Positions 1-12,700 of a DNA stretch of 42,949 bases are shown here, in pieces. Origin of the DNA: Mastigamoeba balamuthi. Its lineage: Eukaryota; Evosea; Mastigamoebida; Mastigamoebidae. How positions within the stretch are numbered: position 1 is the stretch's first letter; each line of letters begins with the position of its first letter. The notes beneath the pieces are model-generated. The model ran no database searches, had not been told where the DNA came from, and saw only the letters and a program-made list of their open reading frames with translations. Location of the stretch: NCBI GenBank assembly GCA_902651635.1, contig CACRSC010000042.1, forward strand, positions 1-42,949, given 5' to 3'. The translations under genes were made by a program, and so were the position numbers.

Positions 1-155
1 GGGAGGTCATGACCACGCAGCAGATCAGGGTCGGCACCTACGGCGCCACGTACACGTTCCCCAGCTTCCGCGAGGTCGCTGGCGGGTGGCTGCACGTCGC
101 CACGACGTACGAGGGCAACGAGGGCGGCGCTGCGGTGTCGACGTACATCAACGGG
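1..155 (+). pseudogene. Receptor gene 1, 5' fragment (LamG-like domain 1), cut off by a transposon
   Basis: This piece encodes the middle of a LamG/ConA-like (Laminin_G_3 type) domain. It reads in one open frame from the window edge to the codons T-Y-I-N-G at 141-155 and aligns closely with 15046-15198 of receptor gene 2. At 156 the homology stops abruptly inside the coding exon, where the CACTA transposon begins. It resumes at 6766 in the same frame with E-L-V-D-V, matching the copy-2 stretch A-I-V-D-V. The start codon, signal peptide and first half of the domain lie before the window. I see the break directly; that it disables the gene is inference. Confidence 0.9.
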
Positions 156-182
156 CCACTTAGGCTCGGGATGGACCGATGC
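156..182 (+). repeat. Left terminal inverted repeat of the CACTA element
   Basis: This repeat begins CACTTAGGC at 157 and pairs with 6737-6762 over 26 positions with four mismatches. It abuts the candidate target duplication GGG at 153-155. Confidence 0.9.
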
Positions 183-810
183 AAATAGTGGATTTTTCAG
201 TGTATCGATCCGTGAACGGATCGATACCCGATGAAATGCCCAGGAACGACGCAGCTCGAACGAGACACAGATCCACGACCCAGAACGACGACGCCGATCG
301 AGACGCCAGATCGAGGTATCAGATGCACTCCTGGGATTTGTCCATCGGATCTTTCCGCTGGAGACGGTAGACCAGCACCGAGGGCTCGACTATTTTTTCA
401 AAAGTTCGCCCCGTCGTGTCCGCAAAGGAACCGTTGGAGGAGCACCGCGTCCCAGCAGAAAAAAACAGCGTACCTCCGTCGCTGCTCTCCCCGGCACCTC
501 GGCAGGTGTCAGCCTGCCTGCGCGCCGCGCTTTCCCCTCACCATAAAACTGCGAGCAACACAAGATCGCGTGTATGCACCGTGCGGCCGCAGCGGCCAGC
601 GTTCATCATCTGCGTGTCTTTTATTTGATGGTTTTCCAGCGACCGCCACCACTGCCGCCGCCGCATCCCTGCGCCTCCTCCTCCTCCCCTGAAGCACCGA
701 AAATCGCAGTGCTGTCCGTGCATATAATTGTCTCAATGGCCCATTCTTACATTTAGATTCAATCACATCTTGTTCTTGCACTCGTAACAGGTTTCCTCTG
801 CCGCAGAGAG
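183..810. other. Transposon 5' leader, no gene seen
   Basis: Apart from the subterminal repeats at its left edge this stretch holds only short open frames without family resemblance and a few simple GCC/CTC-rich runs. It probably contains the promoter and leader of the transposase gene, but I cannot identify a specific promoter element. Confidence 0.5.
202..227. repeat. Left subterminal palindromic repeats
   Basis: GTATCGATCC (202-211) and its inverse GGATCGATAC (218-227) form a small inverted pair just inside the left end. The same 10-mer occurs three times near the right end. In plant CACTA elements such subterminal arrays bind the transposon's own protein; that role here is inferred. Confidence 0.75.
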
Positions 811-3800
811 ATGAGTAAGAAACGGCAAGCGCAAGACATCACAGGGAGTTCTGCAACACCCGAACTGCTGCAGAAGAGGACGTGCGTTCACTTTGTCCTA
901 ACGGCAGTCTGATTGTTTGCAATCCCCCCCCCTTCTCCCAACCAGGCGGGACCAACAGTTTGACATCGATGTGTGTCTCTCCGGGCTGGAGATATGCAAG
1001 TGCTCGCGCTGTGGCATGGCCACGGGTAAATGGGTGACGCCACGCACGAAGAGGACACATCTCCAAATCGACCATGAGCGCCTGGCTATGGCACAGGAGG
1101 GCCGGGCTGGCCCACCAGATGCAGAGGAGAGTGTGCCTGTGCCTGCCACCGTGACGGACCCCGTGGAGCCAGGCACAGTGTCAGAGGGCCTCCCGTTCGA
1201 CCCCAGCCTCCCTATAGACCCCACTCCAGCCCACGTCGAGGAGAACACCGAGGATTTGCCCCAAAACCATGAACACCGTTCGCCAGTCTTTCTCCCCATC
1301 CTCATGGGTGCTCACTCTCTGGCACAGAGGATCTGCACCCAATAGATTTGAAGGAAACTCCAGGTTCTGATCAATCTGGCGGACCTGGAAAGAGGCTGCA
1401 GAACCTGTTTCTGCACATCATGCTCTGGCTAGCGACCCACGGGCTCGTGGCACGTATTCCCCTGCAGATCATTCTGCTGTTCGTATGCCCTCTCCTCTGG
1501 GGCGTGCAGTGGCTTGGAGGCTCCTCTGGGCACGGACCGCACACCCTCCATTCTCTGCGTAACGTGCTCGGAGCCCTCCGCCATTTCACTCCCGAGCCCC
1601 TCTGCACCTGCGAGTATTGTCACACATGCTACACGATGGAGGAGGCCCGGAGGATCAGAACATGTTCTTCACGTCGGGGAGCAATCAATTGTGGAAGACC
1701 ACTTTTCACTGAAGTCAGTGGGAAATTGCGACCGCTGAAGACGTGCTACCACATCACAATAGAGTCATGGCTCAACTATCTTGAGACGCACAAGAATCTG
1801 CGGTCCCACCTGGTGGACAGGAGTGTGAGGTCTCCAAATGGCAGTGCGACCCTACAACAATAATGTTGATTGGCTTGTGACACATCCCCTTTGCCCAGAG
1901 CTTACGGATGTCTGGGATGGAAGACACATGAGCAAGGCTGTATGGATGGAGTATATGTACAACTTCCTGCTGGTTCTGGATTGGTTCACCCCAATCAAGA
2001 GCAAGGCCTACTCTGTTGGCCTTGTCTTTCTCCCACTTCTCAACTTACCACAGAGCAAGCGGTTCTCCCCTGGTATGAACACTACTGTGATCCTTCTTAC
2101 CTTTTCCACTAGACTGGACACCACTCGTTCTAATCATTCCCGGGCCCTTTGAGCCCAAGAGAGATTTCATTAACAGTTATTTGAAAATTGTTGTGGATGA
2201 GATCAAACAGCTCGAGGTAAGGAAGGTTGCCTGTATTTCCATAGTCTGTGCAGATATGCCAGCTCTTCGGAAAATAATTGGATGGAAGGGCTACAAGCAT
2301 GCCCATGCTTGCCACTACTGTGATTCTGTGTTCAATGGAGAAAATTTCTACAATCCAGTTATTGGAAACACAAGAAGGCACAGTTCTGTGAGTGTTCTTT
2401 TTCTGTTTGGTACTTAACATTCTTTTTCCTCTTGCTCTCATGTCCAGATACAATGTCAGGCAGTGAAATACAGAAAAGATAGAGAAATTCATCTCTGGAA
2501 GGCTGAGGAGGACTTCAAAAATAATTCTGTCAGGTCTGTATCGCTTTTGAGCACAGAGGGGAAAATGTGAAAATTGAACCTCTAACAGTTACTTTTTTTG
2601 GCTCAGGTGGTCAGAGCTCTTCCGCCTTGAACACTACGACTTCATAGAGTGTGTTGCAATAGAGCCAGGACACACAATGCTTCTTAATCTCACGAAAACC
2701 CACTTGAACTCTCTGTGGGAGCACATAAAGGACCAAGGAAACAAGTGGGAGTTCATTACCAGAGCAATATGTGCGATTCCCAGTCTTATCCCAAACCCTT
2801 TCTGATCTTATCACCCTATTCTCTTCCTTCTCTCCTTTTCCCTTCCCCCAGACATTTCTCGACATCTTCCCAGTGGGGCTTTGGGTATTTCTGAGACCTT
2901 CTGGAAGAAGAATGAGATCATGCTAGCATCACTGAAAGCAGCAGAAGTGAGGTCATTCGTGCAGTATTATTTGCTCTTCTGCACATATGACCTCGTTGAT
3001 GACAAGGCACAAATTGATTTCTCGAATCGGTCTCATTACTCACTAGGTGCGTGCAAGTCTGACTCCTCTGTACAAAGTTGTTTCTCTGTGTTTTAGACAT
3101 GAACAGACAGAGGAAACCATTGAGTATGTCTCTCTTCCCTTCAGACACCCACACCATTAGTTCCTCTAATCCTTGCACACAGAGAGTTTCGTAAGGCCAT
3201 AATTGACCATCACAGGAAGTTCCATTTGGCATTTCCAAAAGAAAATGTTACTCCCTCAATGCACATGGCACTTCACCTGGCTGATTGTTTGCTCAGATTT
3301 GGTCCAGGTTCGTTAGGAACAGGAATATGTGTAACAAACAACTCATCTTGCACAGTGTATGGCTGGTGGTCCCTTCCCATTGAGAGGCTGATTAAGAAGG
3401 TTAAAGACGTTAACCTTGGAACAGTGAACATGGAGCGCACTCTACTTGATGGGTACTGTGATAAAGTCATCTCTGGTAGGGTACCTTTCTCAGCATTTGT
3501 TAACACACCTCAGATTCCACTACCTGGTGTGATAACATTGAGTCTATCCCTGAACCATTTCAGGAGCATATACACCAGATTCAACATCTTCTTATGCCAG
3601 ATCGCCATGCTCGTCCCCTGCCTGTATTTGATGGTGGTCGTGAGCTTACATCTGATGATCAATGCTGGGATCTCGTTCATGCTCTACTCCCTGGAACGAA
3701 GGTGTGCTCGATCAAGTCCTACAAGTGCTGTGAGATAAATGGCATTACAGTCACGGGAATGGCAGGCCGTACCCAGAAGAATGCTTGTGTGATTGTGCAG

Positions 3801-4109
3801 AAGGAGAGCAATACCATAAGGGATAGCCAGTTACCCTTTGTAGTTCATCACTTCTTAATGTGTGTAACTGTGACAGCAAGCCTACATTACTTTGCTGCTG
3901 GCTCATTCAAGAGCTATAGTGGGGCAGCATACAATCTGGAACGTGGATTGCCTGTTTTCTCTGGCAACTCAGATGATGATCTCTCTGTGGTTCCCGTGGG
4001 TAGTATTCTCTCAACCTGTCTCATGGTGCCACTTCATGTCGGAGCCCTGGAACCAGGAAAGCATAAGGGCACTATGGCCATTATTGTTCTGGAGAATAAC
4101 CTTTCCTGA
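811..4109 (+). CDS. tnp2-family (Transposase_21) CACTA transposase, spliced
   Basis: This gene cuts and moves the element. Proposed exons are 811-881, 946-1277, 1328-1822, 1899-2072, 2113-2387, 2448-2533, 2607-2770, 2852-3046, 3185-3307, 3356-3528 and 3564-4109, all joining in frame. The last three junctions are the least certain; one implied intron is only 35 nt. In order one sees an N-terminal zinc-binding motif with the CKCSRC core and a downstream His, a second Cys cluster (CTCEYCHTC), the first acidic motif in DWFTPIKSKAYSVG, the linker IIPGPFEP, the second acidic motif in CADMPALRKIIGW, a third acidic site in ECVAIEPGHTM, and the C-terminal VYGWWSLPIERL block. This order is typical of tnp2 proteins. 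The third site is Glu where I expect Asp in the family. Base composition is more AT-rich than in the host genes. Confidence 0.88.
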
Positions 4110-5310
4110 GTGCATGATCTCTGGGGCAACAGGTAATATGTTCATTCATTCTATGCAGTAGAAACTATCAATAAGGTGGAACATATTTTAGTAGAGATAT
4201 GATGTTATTATGACATTTTGCATTATCATTTTGTTCCTCTTTCAGCTATAAGATCAAATGTTCCATCTCTGGCATCATGGAAATGATAAGTTTAGGAATT
4301 GCAACATGAAAATGATAGTAACAAGCTGATAGGACAGGCTTTGATGCAGATGAACACTGAGAAAAGATGTAATTCAAAAATAAACATATCTAAATACATC
4401 AATTCCTATAGATAGGTGTTAGATTTTCATACACTGAAAGGAAATAATAAATTACAGTAGTGTTATGCTGATTTATTACAATTTTGAAAGCTGTTTTCAT
4501 AAGTATCAGTAACAAAGGCAAAAACCATAACATTCACACAATTGGATGAACTTATTCAAATGAACACATGACACATGTGTAAGAACCAAAGTGCAATTGA
4601 TCAGCAATAAGAGCTGGCTAAGATGGTTGGATGTCTGAACCAGGCTCAGGGAGCCCTACACATAGTGAATTATGTGAGAAGTGCTTATAAGTATTTACAA
4701 ATTGTATGCATCTAGAAGTCCTATGAAAGAGTCCGTTCCTGATTTGAGTGCATATCCCACATGGATGTGTTCTGATCTCTGCTATTCAGTTCGAAGTTTG
4801 AAATTGAATAGGATAAATCAATGTAAATTGCATCACTACAAATTATTATCTAGTAATGAGCACCTTGCATATCTCTTCAAATTTATTGTTGCAAATCTCA
4901 TTTAAGTGATTTCTGAACCTAGAATTCACAGACTGAAAACTGACAAACTTAAGTATTTGAACCAACTCGAGTTCATGTGTTCATTATTTTCTCAAATTGG
5001 TTATTGAAACAGGATACAATATCTGTGTTTTTTCTCAGTCATTCTGGGTGATCCAGTTATACATAGAGGATCCAGACAGCTCACAGAAGACCAATGAGGA
5101 AAAATGATCAGATTTCCATATCTTCATAAAATCTGCAGAAACACCTGTTCAATAGTGGCATGAACAGTATGATATAAAAGAGTTTCATGCAAATTAACTA
5201 TTGGTTAATCATACTATTAAGAGACATTGCTTCACACTCTGTGAATCTGACGTGGAGGAGTGCATATATTGTTTCAAAGAAAAAGGCATTTACTAAAAAG
5301 CAGGACTGCC
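4110..5310. other. AT-rich non-coding spacer inside the transposon
   Basis: About 1.2 kb between the two transposon genes, strongly AT-rich. I see no open frame with recognisable content and no structured RNA. It likely holds the 3' end of the transposase transcript and the promoter of the second gene. Confidence 0.6.
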
Positions 5311-6496
5311 ATGGATAGAGACAAAGTGATAATTCGCTGTCTCCGCAACTGGCTCTACCATGAACTGCATCGGAGCTCCGCCGCCATGGACAACGAACAG
5401 GAACGGGGAGGGAGTCCTGTGTCTGAAGACCTGCTGCTCCAGCACACCTGGCGACAGTGCGTTGGAGTTTCATACCTTCTATTAATATCTCTTCTCCTGT
5501 GCATAGGCTTCGTGATAATGAGTTTGACATGTCGGCAAACCTCGTTAGGATTGTGTGCACGCTCAAGCAATGCTCAAAGCAGGGAATCAACGACTCAGAG
5601 GCAACACTGCTTCTTGGTCACGTCTGGGACTCCGCACGCAAGACTTTGCTGCGCAAGCAGTGTGCACCTGAGAAACTCCGAAATCGAGTTATTGCGCAGT
5701 CCAGACGGTCGGCTATTTTTGTACGCAATCTCAAAATTCAGCGCACAAAAATCAAAACCAACACCGCCCACAGAACGCATGGCACAAGGCAGCAAAGCTC
5801 TCCCTGCAGAGGAAAGGAGCTACCACGGTGACAGTCGAAGTTGGTTCCTCACTCTTTTTGTTTTCTCAAATCATTAACAGGAGGTGGCGGCAGAAGTGAA
5901 CTGGCTGAAGCTCGCAGAGAACAAGGTCCTCGCCATTGCATTAATGGATGAGCTCGGTCTTCTCCATGCTGCCCCTCCCCATACTCCTGGCCAGCCAGCG
6001 ATCCATGGCCGCTCCATCGTTTGGAACTGCTATGCTGATCGTCCCGATGTTCTTCGGCAGGTTTCTGATCTCACACATTCACTGATGCAGATCTCACCAT
6101 CTGCACTCCCCACAGCACCGCACGCAGTGGGTTACGGACCCCACGTGCCAACAGATGGCGGCCGAGGCACGTGAGGCTCGTCGTGCACAACTCGTCGCTG
6201 AGCTCGAGGACACGGCTGTCGGCGCCGAACCCAACATGGTGACGGGCGAGCAAGCTGGTGAGGAAGACAACCCGTATCTGCGCCTGCATCGCTACAACTG
6301 TGCAGCTGCAGAGAGGACTCGTGCCACTCTTGCCGAGCACGCAGCACACGGTGAGAATTGAGCTGAATGGATGATTTCTCCCCCCGCCGTCAAATTTCCC
6401 CACACCGCCAGAGAAATCAACAGAACCAAGGCCGTTCTCGTGAACAAAAATGTAGCGGACCAGTATCGATTCTGTCAACGTGGTGAGACAGTGTAG
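5311..6496 (+). CDS. Second transposon gene, unrecognised spliced protein
   Basis: I do not recognise this protein. Exon 1 (5311-5456) starts MDRDKVIIRCLRNWLYHEL and joins at 5507 after a good GT-AG intron to a basic stretch beginning LRDNEFDMSANLV. Later coding blocks lie around 5881-6065, 6134-6349 (with QQMAAEAREARRAQLVAEL, a helical charged segment) and a last exon starting near 6412, read EINRTKAVLVNKNVADQYRF and ending at the stop 6494-6496. The exon 2 to exon 3 junction could not be resolved in phase. By position it could be the accessory DNA-binding protein that many CACTA elements carry (TnpA-like); that is inference from context only. Confidence 0.5.
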
Positions 6497-6640
6497 GTGG
6501 CGGGTGTTCCGATTCTGTTTTGGCGGCTGGCGGTCTAGTACCTATTCCGGCGATTCCTGGCAGACAGATGCACCCTATCGATTTTCCTGACCAATGGCTA
6601 CAGAGTAACGTTACCCACCAACACCAAGCACCAACGCCAC

Positions 6641-6733
6641 GGATCGATACCCCTGATTAAATAAAGCGTTTTTCCGGCATTTGGGCGGTATCGATCCATG
6701 GAACAGGCAGGGGATTTTACCGTGTATCGATCC
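6641..6733. repeat. Right subterminal palindromic repeats
   Basis: GGATCGATAC at 6641-6650 and GTATCGATCC at 6688-6697 and 6724-6733 are the same 10-mer seen near the left end. They are candidate binding sites for an element-encoded protein. Confidence 0.75.
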
Positions 6734-6736
6734 TTC

Positions 6737-6762
6737 GCATTGGTCCATCCTGGGCCTCAGTG
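6737..6762 (-). repeat. Right terminal inverted repeat of the CACTA element
   Basis: Read on the minus strand it begins CACTGAGGC. It is the partner of 157-182 and is followed by GGG, the second copy of the candidate target duplication. Confidence 0.9.
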
Positions 6763-6765
6763 GGG

Positions 6766-9700
6766 GAGCTAGTCGACGTGGCCGTCGCACAGGCGAGCCT
6801 CACAGACGCTGCCAGGCTCTACCTCGGCCTCGGCATCGACTCGCAGCTGTGCTACAACGGCCTCGTCGACGACGTGCGCCTGTACGCGCGCACCCTGGCG
6901 TCGGACGAGGTCTACAGTCTCTGGCGCGGCTTCTGCGGCAATGCGACAGGTCAGCTCTATTTTTGGCGGCAAGAAATCACCATTCCCCAAACTGGGGTTA
7001 TCGCAGGTCTCTATCTCCGGAGAGGAGCAATGACAACGTCATGCGATGATTTCAGGTGCCCAGCAGGGACTATCGACGACGATTCGGACTCCTCGACGCC
7101 GTGCACCGTATGCGCTCCGGGCCGGTACGCTGCTCCGGGGTCCTCCGGCCAGTGCCCGCTCTGCCCGACTGGGGCGACGGACGACGACTCGGACCCCGCG
7201 ACTGCATGCGTTCTGTGTGGCGAGGGGCACTACTTTCCCGTGCATACTGCGAACACCGGCCCATGCTCTGCGTACGCGTGCCCTGCTGGTTGGTCAGACG
7301 ACGACAACGATCCCACCACACCATGCGTTCAGTGCAGCCCCGGATCATTCGTCCCTACAGGATCTGCAGGGTCGTGCTGGTCGCACGTGTGTCCCGCGGG
7401 ATTCGCAGACAACGACTCGGATCCCACGACGCCATGCACAGATGTGTGCGCCCTCATCGACACACCGGCCTCGTGCAACGCGTCAGCCAGCGGGTGCGGG
7501 TGGTGCTTCACGGTCTGCTCCAAGCTGTCCCCGCTGTGCAACCCCGGTTGCCCTGCCGGAACAACGGGCACCGGGTTCAACTCGACAACGCCCTGCGCGC
7601 CCTGTGGCCCGGGGACATATGTGCCGGCGGGCTCTGTTGGGCCTTGCCAGGCGTTCGCGTGCCCAGCAGGGACCACGGACAACGACTCGGACGCGTCGAC
7701 GGCGTGCGAGCAGTGCCCCGCTGGGCACTGGACGGCAGCCAACACAACAGGGGCATGCACCGAGTGCGCAGCGGGGACGACAGACGACGACCACAACGCG
7801 TCGACAGAGTGTGTGCGGTGTGGTGCTGGCCTGTATGTTCCGAAAGGCTCTTCCGGGGCATGTGTGCTGTTCGAGTGTGCACTGGGGTTTGCGGACAACG
7901 ACTCCGATCCGACGACAGAGTGCGTGTCAGCGTGCACGCTCCTCACAGTTCCGGTGGAATGCTACGATTCAGTGTATGGGTGCGACTGGTGTGGAGATCA
8001 CTGTGCGGATGATGGCGGGTGTTCGATCCAGCGGGTGAACACACCTGCGCCAACAACACAAGGGCTGGTGCTGCACTGGACGTTTGAGGGGGACACAGAG
8101 CTGGAGAGGCTCTCGGATGTGTCTGGGAACGGCATGAATGCAGTGCTGCACAACTCGTCTCGCGTCATGTGGACCACTGGTATCATCGGCGAAGCCCTCA
8201 GGCTCACTCCCTCGTATTCCGTTGATCCCTCAACGCTGGATACTGTCCAGGGACCAGAGTGTCCGTTCTTGACGTCTCCGATTTTGGAAACGAGCAACAT
8301 ATCCGGGACGGTCTCCCGCCATACTGTGGCCATGTGGATTCTGCCGTCGACATCATTCTCCGACTTTATAAGTACGTGGCTTGCTCTCGTGGGACCACAG
8401 GTCACAGGAACATCGTCTGGCCTGGGTGTCGAAATGAGAAAATGGAACCTTGAGATGGTGAGCGGAGTGTCCCCAGTAGGGTCATCAGTCTTCATTCCTT
8501 CCGGATGGTTCCATGTCGCCGTAACATACGACGGGACAAACGCCATCACGTACATAAATGGAAAGCAAGCAGTCAACCAGCAACTCTCTAGCATCAATCT
8601 GGGCAGTAACACGGTTCTCTCTCTGGGCTTCGACTTCACGTTGTCAAACCTCTGCTATCACGGTGCGATTGACGACGTGAGGCTGTACAACAGGCCTCTC
8701 TCAGCAGCCGAGATTGCCAATGTGTGGAGAAGCTTCTGCCCTCCTGCAGGTGCGTCTCGCAAGTTCGAACTTCTTTCCATTCAAAACAACTGTTCTACAG
8801 GGTTTTCCCTGAAGGCCGGAAACAGCCCGAGTTATTGCGGTCTCTCCGTGTGCGCTGCTGGCACTGTCGATGACGACGCCGACACGTCAACACCCTGCAT
8901 CTCGTGCAAAGCGGGCCAGTTCTCTTACAAGGGAACCGCGTTCAAGTGCATGGATTGCGCACGGGGCACCTCGGACACAGACTCCGATCCCTCCACGCCG
9001 TGCGTGCAGTGTGGCCCTGGGAACTACTTCCCGCCGAGTTCCTCACAGGGCGACCTGTTCTCTGGGCCGTGCAGCCAGTTCAATTGCCCCGCGGGAACTG
9101 TGGACAACGACTCTGACTGGCTGACACCTTGCGTTCAGTGCAATGCGGGCGTGTATGTTCCCAGCGGGTCGTATGGTGCCTGCTCGACATTCGAGTGCTC
9201 TGTGGGGTTTGCCGACCATGACACCGACCCGTCTACTCCGTGCATTGCGGCATGCCTTCTGAACACCAACGAGAGCGCCTGTATCCAGTCGCCAGACGGA
9301 TGCGAGTGGTGTGCACACTATTGTACGATTGGAGGCAAGTGCGGGTCGTTGCTCTCAGGGCTCGCCACCACCGCCGGACTCATTCTCTACTGGCCGTTCG
9401 AAGGAGTCAATTCTACCCAGAGGCTCTCTGATGCTTCAGGATCCGGCAATCCCGCACAGGTCTACGAACACCCTGAAGGGGTTTTGTGGGAGAAAGGAAA
9501 GGCGGGCTACTATTCGCTCAACTTAACTCAGGAATGGGTCACCGACGAATGGGGCTTTCTCGTTCAAGGTTCGCGATGCCCGAGCCTCGTATCGCCAACT
9601 CTCGATAGCTCTGGAATGACGATGAACTCTGCCTTCACCATGACGATGTGGATCCGTCCGAGTATCCCGTGGGGATGGACAGCCCAATGGCTAGCTTTTC

Positions 9701-12700
9701 TCGGGCCCGAGCGCGCAGATGGAGCCTTATGGCTTTCGCTATATGTCAGTACTTTGTACGTCCAGCCATGGACGGGGTCCTACATAACCACAGACATCAA
9801 AAATCTCACCTGGACACACGTCACTCTGGCGTACGACGGAGTGGAGATGTATATCTACTACAACGCAGTGCTCGCAAAAAGAGGAAGCCTGGTCATAAAC
9901 CAACACCAGCAATCCGTCCTGAACCTCGGGCGTTCGCTCAACTATGGCGACGTGTGTTACAAAGGCCTGGTGGACGACCTTCGACTGTACAATCGTGTTC
10001 TGTCGCAGGACGAGATCTACGGAGTGTTTCACATCTTCTGCGGCCCCGGTCATTACGTCCCAGCCGTCGGGAACCTGACCGACTGCGACGTCATGGAGTG
10101 TCCCGCCGGCACAGTGGACCTCGATGCCGACAGTAGCACAGCGTGCGTTCAGTGCACCGAGGGACACTTCGCCCCGAAGGGCAGTGTCGGCGTGTGCAAG
10201 AAATGTCCGTTCGGATGGACGGATGACGACTCTGACCCGTCGACTCCCTGTGTTCCTTGTGGCCCAGGTCACTTCTTTGCTGGCTCAGGGGCGTATGGCA
10301 ACTGCTCGGCGTTCGCTTGCGAAGAGGGAATGCAGGACAGCGACTCGGACCCGGCCACGTTGTGTGTCTCATGTGGGGAAGGGCACTACTCCCCCGTTGC
10401 AGCGCACGGTCCATGCGTACAAGCGCTGTGCGCAGCAGGGACTTCCGATGACGACGCCAATCCCGCGACATCATGCGTTTGGTGCGGTACTGCACACTAC
10501 GTGCCCACAGGATCAGTCGGATCTTGCGACAGATACTTCTGCCCTGAAGGGACCACAGACAACGACACGGACCCCTCCACACCGTGTGTCTTCTGCGGGC
10601 CAGGCCACGCCGTCGCAGACCTGTCCACTGCGACGTGCGAATCTCTAAAGTGCTCTGCTGGTTCAACCGACGACGACTATGTTTCCACAACGCCGTGCGT
10701 GAGGTGCGCCCCGGGAACTGGCGTCCCAAGGGGGTCAGCGGGGTCATGTGTCTCTTACACCTGTGCACCCGGCTGGTCCGACGACGATAACACGTCTTCG
10801 ACACCGTGCGTCAAATGCATCGAGGGACAGTACACACAACAGAACTCTGTCGGCCCATGTGCTGTGTTCGCCTGCTCTGCTGGGTGGACAGATGACGACT
10901 CAGACCCTGCAACTCAGTGTGTTCAATGCGACGCTGGTACATACGTTCCAGGTGGGTCAGCTGGCCATTGCGCGAACTTCACGTGCTCGCCTGGGTATGC
11001 CGACCATGACTACAACTCGTCGACGCCGTGTGTGGCTCTGTGCTCAAGGGTTGTGTCTTCCGACGAGTGTGTTTCCTCGTTGTTCGGGTGCGACTGGTGT
11101 GGCAAGTATTGCGCCATCAAGGCGCAGTGCAGCTGCGGCCAGGTGACGGACGAGCAGACGTGCGTGGTGTCGACCAACTGCACGTGGTGCCCCGCGCAGG
11201 CGGCGTGCTACGCGGGGGCGTGCCCGGCGGTGGGGGGCGCGGAGAGGGCCAAGGACAACTCGGCGGTGATCGGGGGAGCGGTGGGTGGCGGAGGGGCGGC
11301 GCTGCTGGTGGTGGCGGGAGCGGCGCTGGCGGCGTGGGTGCGGAGGCGGCAGCGGCTGCAGTACCACGACGAGGTGAGCGCGGAGGAGATCGCGATGGGG
11401 GAGGTGATCGGGCAGGGGAGCTTCGGGGTTGTGTACAAGGCGACGTGGCGCAACACAGAGGTGGCGGCCAAGGTGTTCAGCATTGAGGCGCTGCTGGCGT
11501 CGGACATCGCGCAGTTCGAGAAGGAGGTGGACGTGATGCGGGCGCTCAGGCACCCCAACATCCTGCTGTTCATGTGCCACGCCAAGAACGACACCAACTT
11601 CATCATCGTCACCGGTGCGCGCCGCTGCTCCCTGGGCTTCTCTCTGGCATAGCAGTGAGCAGTGCCATCTGTTCGTGTTGTGCTGCCAACAGCTCCTGAA
11701 CCGTGGCGCGCCCTTCCACAACTGACGAATGTGGTCTTGGGCAGAGTACATGCCGACGGGGAGCCTGATGGAGCTGCTGGGGAACGACAGCGTGGTGGTG
11801 CCGCTGAAGCTGAAGCTGTCGATCCTGCTGGACATCGCGAGGGGGATGGCGTACCTGCACCAGAACGACCCCCCCATCCTGCACCGAGACCTCAAGAGCA
11901 GCAACATCCTCGTGCGCCGTTCACGCCGTCACCCACACAGCCTCTGACGATCGCGTGGAACAGCTCGACTCGAACCTGCAGGCCAAGGTCAGCGACTTTG
12001 GTCTGACCTTGTTCTCTCGTGACACGCGACGGGCTGGGTCGCATCGAGACGCGGCTGTCATTGGAACCATATTTTGGACAGCACCAGAGGTATTAGGAGG
12101 AGCAGAGTGTACTACGAAGAGTGACGTCTATTGTGGGTACACAACACTTATGAGAGTTTGCTGACAGTGTTGCAGCATTCGGAATCATCGGGTGGGAAAT
12201 CCTGACGAGGCAAATCCCATACGAGGAGTGCAATCCACACACGGTTGCCATGCAGGTTATGAACAATGGATTGCGTCCAGCACTTGAAAACAAATCGATT
12301 CCACAGCCGGTGTCAGAGCTCATCACCGAGTGTTGGGCAGCCTCTCCAGAGTAACCACACACCAACCTTCACTTCGCTTCTGACAGAACGCACAGAATGA
12401 GACCCGAGTTCAGTGTTATCAACACAAACATAACGTCTCTCAGTACATTCCTGGAGGCCGAAATTGTCAGTCGGCCACACTTCCCCCAGGTTTGTCTTTA
12501 GTAACAGTATAACAGAAATCAGAGGAATTGAATCGTGTAATGGCACCTTCGGGACATGTGGCTCTTGTGTTCACAGACATCCAAGGCTCAACAGCACTCT
12601 GGGAGTGGAATCCCTCGGTGATGAAGGCAACACTGAAGTTACACAATGATATTATGCGAGCCTGCATTCGGAGTCACAAGGGATACGAGGTTAAAACAGA

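Larger units (their letters stand above)
156..6762 (+). mobile_element. CACTA (EnSpm)-type DNA transposon inserted in the receptor gene 1 exon
   Basis: The element lies exactly where the LamG homology is interrupted. Its ends are imperfect inverted repeats starting CACTTAGGC (157-182, left) and CACTGAGGC (complement of 6737-6762, right), matching at 22 of 26 positions. CACT-initiated termini are the hallmark of CACTA elements. A GGG on each side (153-155 and 6763-6765) fits the 3-bp target duplication of this class. Removing 156-6765 restores the host frame exactly, which fixes the edges to about 1 nt (the right end lies in a run of five G). Inside are a tnp2-type transposase gene, a second gene and subterminal ATCGAT palindromes. 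All splice-joined transposase exons are open, so the insertion looks young and possibly autonomous. Confidence 0.92.

Noticed and set aside
179-781. Short open frames at the left end of the transposon as genes
   Set aside because: No family resemblance, overlapping on both strands, and located in the leader and subterminal repeat zone.
7039-7946. Long open frames on the opposite strand and in shifted frames across the receptor ectodomains
   Set aside because: They are shadows of a GC-rich, repeat-coding exon. The plus-strand frame shows clear LamG and Asp/Cys repeats and the others show no family pattern.
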